This document shows, piece by piece, positions 43,222 through 50,820 of a stretch of DNA of 64,000 nucleotides; within the stretch, counting starts at the first letter, position 1, and every line of letters starts with the position of its first letter. The DNA comes from CAVVNN01 sp963749605 (GTDB taxonomy: Bacteria; Actinomycetota; Thermoleophilia; Solirubrobacterales; 70-9), in NCBI GenBank assembly GCA_963749605.1, contig CAVVNN010000004.1, positions 496,001-560,000 of the forward strand, written 5' to 3'. The notes beneath the pieces were generated by a model that saw only the letters and a program-made list of their open reading frames with translations, was not told the origin of the DNA and ran no database searches. Both the position numbers and the translations under genes were made by a program.

Positions 43222-43677
43222 ATGGCTCTCTGTTTCGTAGACCCAGCTGACGCAATTCGGGCGATCGCCGACTCGGTTGGCCGCGAGGCCCGCCGGCAGC
43301 TGCTCGGCGAGGCGGTGCGGTCCTGGGTCGACGAGATCCCCGACCACGAGCTGGAGACGCACTACGCAAAGGCGCTCTCCGAGCTCGACGAGCACGACCT
43401 CTCGATGCTCGCCGCCTGGCACGGCTCGCTCGAGGCCGGCCAGCCGATCCCCAACCGCGATTTCCTGATGGGAGCCTTCGGCTCCCTCGGCGAGAACCGC
43501 CGCGAGGCGATGAAGCTGGCCGCGGGCTTCCGCGGCGAGGAGGCGGTGGACGCCGGCGTCACCGAGGAGGACGCCCTGGAACTGGTCCTCGGCCTGCTTT
43601 CTCCACCTCGCCTGATGGAACTCGCCGTCGAGGCGGTCGAGCTCTACATCTGGGACCGGGCGGGGTCGGACAACTAG
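43222..43677 (+). CDS. conserved-looking hypothetical protein, acidic and helical
   Basis: A 151-residue soluble protein, very acidic (VDEIPDHELETHYAKALSEL, then DEHDLSMLAAWHGSLEAGQP), with predicted helices throughout and a C-terminal ELAVEAVELYIWDRAGSDN. The ATG at 43222 follows a clear GGAG ribosome binding site; an earlier in-frame start adds 12 residues. No family is recognised. It is divergent from the AddB-like gene, with a 100-base intergenic space that should contain both promoters. Confidence 0.7.
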   Translation: MALCFVDPADAIRAIADSVGREARRQLLGEAVRSWVDEIPDHELETHYAKALSELDEHDLSMLAAWHGSLEAGQPIPNRDFLMGAFGSLGENRREAMKLAAGFRGEEAVDAGVTEEDALELVLGLLSPPRLMELAVEAVELYIWDRAGSDN

Positions 43678-43741
43678 GCAGGTCAAACAGCGGCCAGCCG
43701 CGGTATCTCACGTTTCGGCGTTTGCAGCCGTTGAAGGAGAT

Positions 43742-44599
43742 GTGGATCGCCGGGATCTGACTTTCGATGTGGAAGGTGACGCGTGCGCTGCCTGGCTCTA
43801 TCCGGCGGCAGGCGATCGGGTTGAATCGCCAGTGGTCGTCATGGCCCACGGGCTCTCGGGCACCCGGCGCGACCGGCTCGGGACGTTTGCCGAGCGCTTC
43901 GCCGCGGCCGGGTTCGCGGTGCTCGTCTTCGACCATCGCGGCTTCGGCGACAGTGGCGGCATGCCCGATCTGTTCCACCCGGCGCGCCAGCTCGAGGACT
44001 GGGGGGTGGCGATCGCCTTCGCCCGCTCACTGCCGGGCATCGACGCGGCCAGGGTCGCCACCTTCGGCTCCTCGATGGGCGGCGGCAACGCGCTCGCGGC
44101 TGCTGCGGAAGACGGTGATGTGGCGGCGGCGATCAGCCAGGTTCCCTTCCTCGACATCGTGCGACAGGCGCACCGCTCCTCGCCGCGGGTTACCGCCCGG
44201 ATGCTGTGGGCTGCGGTCCGTGGGGCGCACCTGCCCGCGGTCGGGCAGCCGCACGAGGCGGCGCTGATCAACGCGCCGGGTGGGGAGGAGGGCTGGCGCC
44301 ACGTCGTGGCGATCGGCGAGGACTCGCGCTGGCGCAATCGCATCTCCTCACGCTGGCTGCTTGGTCGGCCGTACCGGCCCATGCGCCACGCAGCGAAGCT
44401 GCACTGTCCCTGGCTCGTCTGCGTCGGTGAGGCCGACCGCGTTGCCAGGCCGGGTCCGGCGATCGCCGCGGCGCGACGCGCCCCCTACGGTGAGCTTCGC
44501 ACCTATCCCGGCGTCGACCACTTCGACATCTACGACGGGCCCGCACACGAGGCTCTCGTCGCCGACCAGATCGATTTCCTACGCCGGCACCTGCTCTAA
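43742..44599 (+). CDS. alpha/beta hydrolase (dienelactone hydrolase/DUF-type serine hydrolase)
   Basis: A 285-residue serine hydrolase. The beta-sheet start PVVVMAHGLSGTRRDRLGTF carries the oxyanion HG, the nucleophile elbow is FGSSMGGGNALAAAAEDGDV (Ser111 the likely nucleophile), the acid is probably Asp near CVGEADRVARPGP and the His is in YPGVDHFDIYDGPAHEALVA near the end. Resembles the alpha/beta-hydrolase family that includes acetyl xylan esterase-like proteins. The start is GTG 43742 with AAGGAGAT before it. The last 4 bases overlap the convergent HAD gene. Confidence 0.88.
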   Translation: MDRRDLTFDVEGDACAAWLYPAAGDRVESPVVVMAHGLSGTRRDRLGTFAERFAAAGFAVLVFDHRGFGDSGGMPDLFHPARQLEDWGVAIAFARSLPGIDAARVATFGSSMGGGNALAAAAEDGDVAAAISQVPFLDIVRQAHRSSPRVTARMLWAAVRGAHLPAVGQPHEAALINAPGGEEGWRHVVAIGEDSRWRNRISSRWLLGRPYRPMRHAAKLHCPWLVCVGEADRVARPGPAIAAARRAPYGELRTYPGVDHFDIYDGPAHEALVADQIDFLRRHLL

Positions 44600-45240
44600 G
44601 CGAGCGCGGCGCGGATCTCGGCCGTCGCCTGCTCGTTGTCGCGGAAGTGGACGGCGCCGAGGCCGACCGCTCGCGCTCCCTCGCAGTTGGGGGCGAGGTC
44701 GTCGATGAAGAGGCATGACTCCGCGGGCATGTCGATCCGCTCCAGCGTCATCTCGTAGATTCGCGGCTCGGGCTTGCGGCAGCCGACGAAGGCCGAGTCG
44801 ACGACGGTCTCGAAGATCTCGTCGACGGGAAGCATCGGGCGCCAGAGCGGCTCCCACTCGCGCACGTTGTTGGTCAGCATCGCCATCCGGTAGCCCTCGG
44901 CCTTGAGCTCGCGCATCAGCTCGATCATCGGCGGGTTCGGGTCCAGCGCCTCGAAGTAGATCTCTTTGAAGCGGTGCATATGGGGCCGGTGGCCGAGCAG
45001 TGGCTCGAGCGCCTCGGAGAGCTTTTCGAGGAACGCGGCCTCGGTGATTTCGCCTCTCTCCAGCACGAATAGGGGGTTCTCGCCGTCCGCTTCGGCGACA
45101 GCCTGCATCGCCTTGCCGAGGTTTTCGGTGGAGATGCCGGTCTCGTTCTGGAAGGCCATGAAGGAGCCGAGTAGCGGCGTGGTCAGTACGCCGCCGAAGT
45201 CCGAGACGATCGCCTCTATCCTGGAGTCCGTCTCAGCCAT
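44596..45240 (-). CDS. HAD-superfamily (YihX/haloacid dehalogenase-like) phosphatase
   Basis: A 214-residue HAD-IA hydrolase. The nucleophile Asp14 is in AIVSDFGGVLTTPLLGS; the second residue usually used as acid (Asp at +2) is Gly, as in YihX-type phosphatases. Further motifs are MAMLTNNVREWE (Thr/Ser motif 2), CRKPEPRIYEM (Lys of motif 3) and CLFIDDLAPNCEGARAVGL (motif 4). The likely substrates are sugar phosphates or phosphoglycolate-type small molecules. The gene overlaps the next upstream small gene by 8 bases and the alpha/beta hydrolase by 4. Confidence 0.88.
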   Translation of the reverse strand: MAETDSRIEAIVSDFGGVLTTPLLGSFMAFQNETGISTENLGKAMQAVAEADGENPLFVLERGEITEAAFLEKLSEALEPLLGHRPHMHRFKEIYFEALDPNPPMIELMRELKAEGYRMAMLTNNVREWEPLWRPMLPVDEIFETVVDSAFVGCRKPEPRIYEMTLERIDMPAESCLFIDDLAPNCEGARAVGLGAVHFRDNEQATAEIRAALA

Positions 45241-45625
45241 CGCCGCGCACGATCTCGTAGTGGCCGAGGCCCTCGCGGCCTTCGACCGACCAACGGAAGA
45301 AGGCGACCTCGGCGTTCAGGCCCTGCCGGCGCACCGATGCGGAGCTGATCAGCGTTCCGGCCCCGCGCAGCGGCGCCCCGTTCTCGTCGTCCGGCCACAG
45401 CTCGAGCGTCGCCCGGCGCTGGACGCCGTCGTCACCGTACTCGGTTGAGAGCAGCGTCTCGTCGAACTCGATCGGAGCCCCGTCGGGGTCGCAGAGGACG
45501 GCCGCAACCGTCTCTTCGCCGTGGCCGCCGGCCCCCGCCGGCCGCACCGCGGTTAGCGCGAGCAGGCCGCCGTCGGCGAAGACGATCCCGATCGACCGCC
45601 GCGTGATCTCGCCCAGGTCGTTCAT
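45233..45625 (-). CDS. hypothetical protein coupled to a HAD phosphatase
   Basis: A 130-residue soluble protein, mainly beta-strand-like with a charged C-terminus: TRRSIGIVFADGGLLALTAV, then GAPIEFDETLLSTEYGDDGV and RRATLELWPDDENGAPLRGA. No family is recognised with confidence. Its end overlaps the HAD gene by 8 bases, so they are very likely one operon. It is divergent from the DUF59 Fe-S factor. The start ATG is at 45625. Confidence 0.7.
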   Translation of the reverse strand: MNDLGEITRRSIGIVFADGGLLALTAVRPAGAGGHGEETVAAVLCDPDGAPIEFDETLLSTEYGDDGVQRRATLELWPDDENGAPLRGAGTLISSASVRRQGLNAEVAFFRWSVEGREGLGHYEIVRGDG

Positions 45626-45678
45626 GGTCGCGCGAGCCTACCGGCCGACCGAGCCGGAGGCCCGGCTACCATGGGCCG

Positions 45679-45996
45679 ATGCCCGAGAACCAAACCGCAG
45701 CGCTCACCGAGGACGATGTGCTCGAGGTACTCGAGGAGGTCATCGATCCCGAGCTCGGCCTCGACTTCGTCTCGCTCGGCCTCGTCTACGACGTCGACAT
45801 CGAGGGCAGCGAGGTCTACGTCACCTTCACCCTGACCACCCCCGCCTGCCCGATCGGCCCCCAGGTCTCCGAGCAGATGAAGGAGTTCGTCGGCGACATG
45901 GAGGGGGTCACCGCAGTCCACCCGAAGATGGTCTTCGACCCGCCGTGGAGCCCCGAGATGATGACCGAGGACGCCAAGTTCGCACTTGGCTTCTGA
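45679..45996 (+). CDS. DUF59/MIP18-family metal-sulfur cluster assembly factor
   Basis: A 105-residue protein of the DUF59 family (PaaD, SufT, MIP18), which helps mature Fe-S proteins. The pattern is a helical start (EDDVLEVLEEVIDPELGLDF), VSLGLVYDVDIEGSEVYVTF, then TLTTPACPIGPQVSEQMKEF with the conserved cysteine of the TxxACP motif, and VFDPPWSPEMMTED with the DPPW. It may assist the SUF system at the end of the window. It is followed by a hairpin that overlaps the stop of the convergent fxsA gene. Confidence 0.9.
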   Translation: MPENQTAALTEDDVLEVLEEVIDPELGLDFVSLGLVYDVDIEGSEVYVTFTLTTPACPIGPQVSEQMKEFVGDMEGVTAVHPKMVFDPPWSPEMMTEDAKFALGF

Positions 45997-46012
45997 GCGC
46001 AGGGTTTTTCAG

Positions 46013-46058
46013 CGACTGATGAGTTGTCACCCCTATGGGGTGGTCAACTCATCAGTCG
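46013..46058. terminator. strong bidirectional hairpin between convergent genes
   Basis: A 14-base perfect stem, CGACTGATGAGTTG with CAACTCATCAGTCG, is extended by a 6-base CACCCC/GGGGTG stem around a TAT loop, after a small internal bulge. Total length is 46 bases. It overlaps the stop codon and the last two sense codons of the minus-strand fxsA-like gene. No poly-U tract follows on either strand, so it is a structural 3'-end hairpin rather than a textbook intrinsic terminator. Confidence 0.75.
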
Positions 46059-46549
46059 TCGTCGATTTGCGATAGCCGGCGACTGTCGCCATTGACCGGG
46101 ACCTCGTCGGCGGTGGCGTCGAAGTCGTAGGAGCGGGTGCCGTCCGCGGGGTTCGGCCCTGGGCCGCCGCGGCCGGGCATTCCGACCACCGCGAAGCGCC
46201 GCGTGAAGTAGGTGCGGCCCAGCCGCCTGACGATCGCCCGGGTGGGCGGGATCAGGAAGACCAGGCCGAAGACGTCGGTGATGAACCCCGGTGTCAGCAG
46301 CAGCGTGCCGCCGATCACGATCATCACCCCGTCGGCCACCTCGCGGCCGGGGAAGCGCCGCTCGGCGATCGCGGCGTTGAAGCGCTGCCAGGCGCCGCGT
46401 CCCTGGTGGCGCAGCAGCAATGAGCCGAGCAGGGCGTCGGCCAGCAGCAGCGCCAGGGTCGGCCACACCCCGATTGCCTCGCCGACCTTGATGATCACGA
46501 ACAGCTCCGCGATCGGCACGACGATGAAGAGGACGACCAGAAGGGCCAT
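46052..46549 (-). CDS. FxsA family membrane protein
   Basis: A 165-residue protein with several membrane segments: MALLVVLFIVVPIAELFVII near 1-20, WPTLALLLADALLGSLLL near 28-46 and an LTPGFITDVFGLVFLIPPTR segment near 80-100, and a Gly/Pro-rich basic-acidic tail. The pattern GEAIGVWPTLALLLADALLG is characteristic of FxsA (suppressor of F exclusion of phage T7), a cytoplasmic-membrane family of unclear normal role. The end is overlapped by the hairpin at 46013-46058. The WS/DGAT gene lies just upstream on the same strand, 26 bases before its start. Confidence 0.88.
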   Translation of the reverse strand: MALLVVLFIVVPIAELFVIIKVGEAIGVWPTLALLLADALLGSLLLRHQGRGAWQRFNAAIAERRFPGREVADGVMIVIGGTLLLTPGFITDVFGLVFLIPPTRAIVRRLGRTYFTRRFAVVGMPGRGGPGPNPADGTRSYDFDATADEVPVNGDSRRLSQIDDD

Positions 46550-46575
46550 CTACGAAGCCTAGCCAGGCCGGCTGC

Positions 46576-47988
46576 TCAGGCTGCGGCAGAGGCGGCCGCG
46601 GCCTCCTCCAGCTCCACCAGCGACTCGGTCAGGCCGGCGGCGATCGCGTCGACGTCGTCCATCGAGTCGTAGTCCGCGAGCAGCCCGAAGCCGATGCGGC
46701 CGTTGTAGCTCATGATCGCCACCGCCAGCGCGTGGTTCTGGGGCAGGAAGGCGACCGGGAAGACCTCCTCCAGCTGTCGTCCCAGAACGTAGAGGGGGAT
46801 CTGCGGCCCCGGCACGTTGGTGACGATCAGGTTGAAGAGCCGGGTGGAGAAGTTGATCCTGGCGGCCTGGGCGAGCAAGGTGGGCGGCGCGAAGTCGTTG
46901 AAGCGCGAGATCACTTCCGCGCCCAGCGCCTGCTTGGAGCGCTTCAGGTCCTCCATCTCCTCGCTGATCGCCCGCAGCCGGCGCACCGGATCCTCGACGT
47001 AGACCGGCAGCGGCCCGCGCATCGCGGCCAGCCTGTTGCCAAGCTCGCCGCGCTCGTCCTCGGTCCGGATCGAGACCGGCACCAGCGCCCGCAGCTCCAG
47101 CCCCTCGGTGCGGACTCCGCGGCCGTGCAGCCAGTTGCGCAGCGCCCCGGTGACGACGGCGAGGACGACGTCGTTGACGGTGCCGCCCAGCGCGTCCTTG
47201 ATCCGCTTGAAGGCCGCCAGCTCCGAGCGCGCCCAGACGAAGCGCCGGTGCGGTCCGATCGGCTGGTTGAGCGGCACGTCGGGAGCCGGGTCGGCGAAGG
47301 CTGCGGCGAGTTCGCCAATCCCCTCCAGCGCCTCCGTCACCCGTTTCGCCGCCCACTCCGGGTGGCGCACTGCGTCGACCGTCCGCTCGGCCAGATGCAG
47401 CGGCATCGCGGCCGCGTCGGCGACGCCGCGGGCGACCAGCTCGGTGGTCGAAGGCTCGGCGCGCGGCACCCAGTCGTCGTCGACGACCGCCGGCTCGGGC
47501 ACCGGCTCGAGGTCGAAAAGCACCGTGCCGATGTCGACGCCGGAGATCCCGTCGACCATCGCGTGGTGGGTCTTGGTCAGGATCGCGAAGCGGTCGCGCT
47601 CCAGCCCCTGCGCCAGCCACATCTCCCAGAGCGGCTTGGAGCGGTCGAGCTGCTGTGAGAAGACGCGCCCGGCGAGCCGCTTCAGCTCCTCCTCTCCGCC
47701 CGGCTCGGGCAGCGCGGTGTGGCGGATGTGGTAAGTGAGGTTGAAGTTGACGTCGTCGGCCCAGAGCGGCCGCCCGGCCTCCAGCGGTGGCACCGCGAGG
47801 CGCTGGCGGAAGCGCGGCACCTGGCTCAGCCGCCCCCGGATGTGCTCGACCAAATCGACGTATCGGGGTGTCGGCCCCTCGAAGATCAGGATCCCCCCGA
47901 CGTGCATGTGACTGGTGGAGCTCTCGTTGGTCAGGAACGAGGCGTCGATGGCGGTCAGGCGGTCGAGATGCCCTCCGTTGGTATTCAT
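46576..47988 (-). CDS. wax ester synthase/diacylglycerol acyltransferase (WS/DGAT)
   Basis: A 470-residue acyltransferase that makes triacylglycerol or wax esters from acyl-CoA and diacylglycerol or fatty alcohol. The catalytic HHxxxDG is seen as KTHHAMVDGISG near residue 138, followed by PLWEMWLAQGL upstream and PLNQPIGPHRRFVW and NDVVLAVVTGALRNWL, all typical of the WS/DGAT family. In actinomycetes these produce storage lipids. I chose ATG 47988; a GTG at 48009 is also in frame. It is divergent from ispH, with two copies of AGAGTCAG near the start. Confidence 0.9.
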   Translation of the reverse strand: MNTNGGHLDRLTAIDASFLTNESSTSHMHVGGILIFEGPTPRYVDLVEHIRGRLSQVPRFRQRLAVPPLEAGRPLWADDVNFNLTYHIRHTALPEPGGEEELKRLAGRVFSQQLDRSKPLWEMWLAQGLERDRFAILTKTHHAMVDGISGVDIGTVLFDLEPVPEPAVVDDDWVPRAEPSTTELVARGVADAAAMPLHLAERTVDAVRHPEWAAKRVTEALEGIGELAAAFADPAPDVPLNQPIGPHRRFVWARSELAAFKRIKDALGGTVNDVVLAVVTGALRNWLHGRGVRTEGLELRALVPVSIRTEDERGELGNRLAAMRGPLPVYVEDPVRRLRAISEEMEDLKRSKQALGAEVISRFNDFAPPTLLAQAARINFSTRLFNLIVTNVPGPQIPLYVLGRQLEEVFPVAFLPQNHALAVAIMSYNGRIGFGLLADYDSMDDVDAIAAGLTESLVELEEAAAASAAA

Positions 47989-48078
47989 AGAGTCAGTTTT
48001 GCGCTCCACTCACTGCGCAGAGAGTCAGATATGGATGCTTGTTCATTCCGCGCTCAGGGCAACGGTACCCTGTTCGGA

Positions 48079-49047
48079 ATGGCGCCCGCCACAGCCTCCG
48101 CCCCTCGCAAGGTTCTCCTCGCCGCCCCGCGCGGCTACTGCGCCGGCGTCGACCGCGCGGTGCAGACGGTCGAGCGCGCCCTCGACCTCTACGGCGCCCC
48201 CGTCTACGTCCGCAAGGAGATCGTCCACAACAAACACGTGGTCGAGGAGCTGGCCAAGCGCGGGGCGATCTTCGTCGAGGAGGAGACCGAGGTGCCGGAG
48301 GGGGAGATGGTCGTCTTCTCGGCGCACGGCGTCGCTCCGGCGGTCCACGAGAACGCCGCCGTCCGCAGCCTGCGCACGATCGACGCCACCTGCCCGCTGG
48401 TGACCAAGGTCCACGTCGAGGCGCGCCGCTTCGCCGCCGACGGTTACACGATCGTGATGATCGGCCACGAGGGCCACGAGGAGGTCGAGGGGACGACGGG
48501 CGAGGTCCCGGACAGCATCATCCTGGTGCAGACCGCCGAGGAGGTCGACTCGCTGGAGGTGCCCGACCCCGAGCGCGTCGCCTTCATCACGCAGACCACG
48601 CTCTCCGTCGACGAGACGGCGGAGATCATCGCCGCCCTGCGCGGCAGGTTCCCGGCGATCGTCAGCTCCAAGTCAGACGACATCTGTTACGCAACCACCA
48701 ACCGCCAGATCGCCGTCAAGCAGCTCGCCCGCGAGTGCGACCTGGTCCTCGTGATCGGCTCCACCAACTCGTCGAACTCGAACCGCCTGGTCGAGGTGGC
48801 CCGCGAGCACGGCGCTGCCTCCCACCTGATCGACAACCACACCCAGGTGAGGGAGGAGTGGCTGGAGGGAGCCGAGACCGTCGGCATAACCTCCGGCGCC
48901 AGCGCCCCCGAGGAGCTGGTCGAGCGCCTGGTCGACTTCTTCCGCGACCGCGGCGCCGTCGAGGTCGCCGAGCTCCGCACCGTCCACGAGGACGTCCGCT
49001 TCATGCTCCCGAAGGAGATCCGCGAGGAGCTGGTCGCGCGGGGCTGA
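48079..49047 (+). CDS. ispH: 4-hydroxy-3-methylbut-2-enyl diphosphate reductase
   Basis: Last enzyme of the MEP isoprenoid pathway, which makes IPP and DMAPP from HMBPP through a [4Fe-4S] cluster. The 322-residue product has the three cluster cysteines at about residues 21 (GYCAGVDRAV), 105 (DATCPLVTKVH) and 203 (DDICYATTNRQ), and the conserved VRKEIVHNKHVVEEL and GSTNSSNSNRLVEVA segments. The ATG at 48079 gives the family start after a variable region. It is divergent from WS/DGAT; no other MEP gene is in the window. Confidence 0.96.
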   Translation: MAPATASAPRKVLLAAPRGYCAGVDRAVQTVERALDLYGAPVYVRKEIVHNKHVVEELAKRGAIFVEEETEVPEGEMVVFSAHGVAPAVHENAAVRSLRTIDATCPLVTKVHVEARRFAADGYTIVMIGHEGHEEVEGTTGEVPDSIILVQTAEEVDSLEVPDPERVAFITQTTLSVDETAEIIAALRGRFPAIVSSKSDDICYATTNRQIAVKQLARECDLVLVIGSTNSSNSNRLVEVAREHGAASHLIDNHTQVREEWLEGAETVGITSGASAPEELVERLVDFFRDRGAVEVAELRTVHEDVRFMLPKEIREELVARG

Positions 49048-49218
49048 TTTCCGCTCTTCTTGCTCGTCCCCACGTGGCGACACGAAACGTCTTGTCTGCG
49101 CTACCATGCCCGGCGTGATCCAACCCGGACGAAATCGCACGCAGCACGCGTGTCCCCAGGCGCCGCCGGCGCCGGCCTCGCCCGTGCTGTGCAGAGAAAG
49201 GAGCTGGAGTTGGATCAC

Positions 49219-50397
49219 ATGGACATCGATACGGAGGTAGCGCCCGGGCTGCGCTCGCGCGATCTCCTGCTGCCGATCGAAGGCCTCGAAGGGCCCACCG
49301 ATCTGCCCAGGGCCCTGTTCGTGCGCGAGGTGCTGGAGCGAGCCCGCCGGGTGGTGGCGAGCAGCCACGCCGAGCGCGAGGGCGAGCCCTTGGCCCTCGA
49401 GGACGCAGAGGGGCTTGGCGAGCCGATCCAGGCGAGCATCGATCGGTACGGAGTTCGCGAAGCGCTGCTGCGCAACGAGGAGGGCACGATCCTGCTTCGC
49501 AGGTTGGGTGGAGCCTTCGAGGTCTCGGTCGCCGCGGTGCAGGCAACGCGCGCCCGGGAGCTGGCGGAGTCGCTTGCCGCTGCGATCCGCGTCGAGCGCA
49601 AGCCGTGCGACACCCGCGTCGCGGTCGCCTTCTGGTCGGGTTCCGGTGACGGCTTTTTCTCCACGCCGCATCCGCGCTGGCGGCGGCTAGCTCTGCCGCT
49701 CTTCGCCGAGGTCGCGGCCAACTACCCCGCAAGCGTGCGCAGGGGCCTTGCCGAGCTCTTCTCCCAGCCCAGCGGCGACGCCCTGCCCGGTCGTCTCGCT
49801 CTCTGGCACGGTCTTCCGGGAACCGGCAAGACCTGGGCTCTGCGCGCGCTGGGGCGCGAGTGGAGCGAGTGGTGCGACCTTCACTACATCACCGATCCAG
49901 AGCGTCTGCTGGGCGGCGACACCGCCTACATGCTGGGGGTCCTGGCGGGCAAGTCCGAGCCCCTCGACCCCGACCCCGACGACGATTACGAGGAGCCGGC
50001 CGGGCGGGAGTGCGAGCCGGCCGAGCGCTGGCGCCTCCTCGTCCTCGAGGACGCCGGCGAGCTGCTGGGCGTTGCGGCGCCGGCCGAGGTCGGCCGCGGC
50101 TTCGCCCGCCTGCTCAACATCGCCGACGGGCTGCTCGGCCAGGGCAGCCGGGCGCTGATCCTGGTCACCACCAACGAGCCGCTCGGAAAGCTCCACCCCG
50201 CGGCGCTTCGACCCGGCAGGGCGATGGCGACGCTCGAGTTCGCGTCGTTGGGCGCCGCCGAGGCAAGCGCCTGGCTCGCAGAGCGCGGAGTGGAGCGTCA
50301 TCTCGAGTCCCCGGCGACGATCGCGGAGCTACACGCGATGCTCGCCGGCAGCCACCCAGCCGCCGTGCCGCCCAGCGCGCCGGTTGGCTTCGCCTAG
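49219..50397 (+). CDS. AAA-family ATPase with DUF5925-like N-terminus
   Basis: A 392-residue protein. The first 180 residues resemble the actinobacterial DUF5925 region (DLLLPIEGLEGPTDLPRALF). The AAA core has Walker A GLPGTGKT at 198-205, a Walker B-type LLVLEDAGE near 272-280, an acidic insert (DPDPDDDYEEP) and a sensor 1-like ILVTTNEPLG, and the arginine-finger region LHPAALRPGRAMATLE, so it is likely an active ATPase. The ATG at 49219 has GGAG upstream; earlier in-frame codons look non-homologous. It is convergent with the XRE regulator. What it unfolds or remodels is unknown. Confidence 0.82.
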   Translation: MDIDTEVAPGLRSRDLLLPIEGLEGPTDLPRALFVREVLERARRVVASSHAEREGEPLALEDAEGLGEPIQASIDRYGVREALLRNEEGTILLRRLGGAFEVSVAAVQATRARELAESLAAAIRVERKPCDTRVAVAFWSGSGDGFFSTPHPRWRRLALPLFAEVAANYPASVRRGLAELFSQPSGDALPGRLALWHGLPGTGKTWALRALGREWSEWCDLHYITDPERLLGGDTAYMLGVLAGKSEPLDPDPDDDYEEPAGRECEPAERWRLLVLEDAGELLGVAAPAEVGRGFARLLNIADGLLGQGSRALILVTTNEPLGKLHPAALRPGRAMATLEFASLGAAEASAWLAERGVERHLESPATIAELHAMLAGSHPAAVPPSAPVGFA

Positions 50398-50415
50398 CTC
50401 GGTCGACCCCAGGGA

Positions 50416-50724
50416 TCACCCATGTGTTTGCCACCACTTGAGGAACCCGCGAAGCTGATTCTCACCGGCAAGGTCGAGAGTCTTGAAGAGACGTTTGAGT
50501 TGCAGGTCAGACAGTGGTTTTGCGGGCGGCTGTCCGCGCTCTATCCGCGAGATGTCGGGCTGTGCACAACGGAGCTCTGCGGCAAGATCCCCTTGGAGCA
50601 TGCCCAACCGGTTGCGTTGAATTGACAGCAAGACGCCAACCTGAAATGCGGTGTTCGCAAGTGCCGATTTGGCTTGCCTTGCCGTCCTCGCACGTTGGGG
50701 AAGGATCGGACCTCTCGATGCCAT
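50416..50724 (-). CDS. XRE-family helix-turn-helix regulator
   Basis: A 102-residue DNA-binding protein. The helix-turn-helix is LSIQRNRLGMLQGDLAAELR with CAQPDISRIERGQPPAKPL, clear XRE/Cro-like, and the C-terminal helix is LKRLFKTLDLAGENQLRGFL. The ATG at 50724 is preferred; a TTG further upstream at 50790 would add 22 residues. The gene and its leader have about 56% GC over 420 bases by my count, against about 70% around it, so it looks acquired. Direct repeats of TGTGACTA lie between it and the amidase. Confidence 0.85.
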   Translation of the reverse strand: MASRGPILPQRARTARQAKSALANTAFQVGVLLSIQRNRLGMLQGDLAAELRCAQPDISRIERGQPPAKPLSDLQLKRLFKTLDLAGENQLRGFLKWWQTHG

Positions 50725-50802
50725 CGCTCTACGCCTTTCAGTGGAGGGGTACCGAAAGGCTATGCGGGATTGTGTTGACTTCAATACCAAGAACTCAAAG
50801 AA

Positions 50803-50820
50803 GTGTGACTAATGTGACTA
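50803..50820. repeat. tandem direct repeat of an octamer between XRE and amidase
   Basis: GTGTGACTA and ATGTGACTA follow one another without a gap (TGTGACTA twice). They overlap the amidase stop codon and lie upstream of the reverse-strand XRE regulator. Tandem octamers near an XRE gene can be binding sites for the regulator; this is a suggestion only. Confidence 0.45.

Noticed and set aside
46013..46058. Classical intrinsic terminator
   Set aside because: The stem is strong but neither strand shows a following U-run; kept as a hairpin with uncertain termination.
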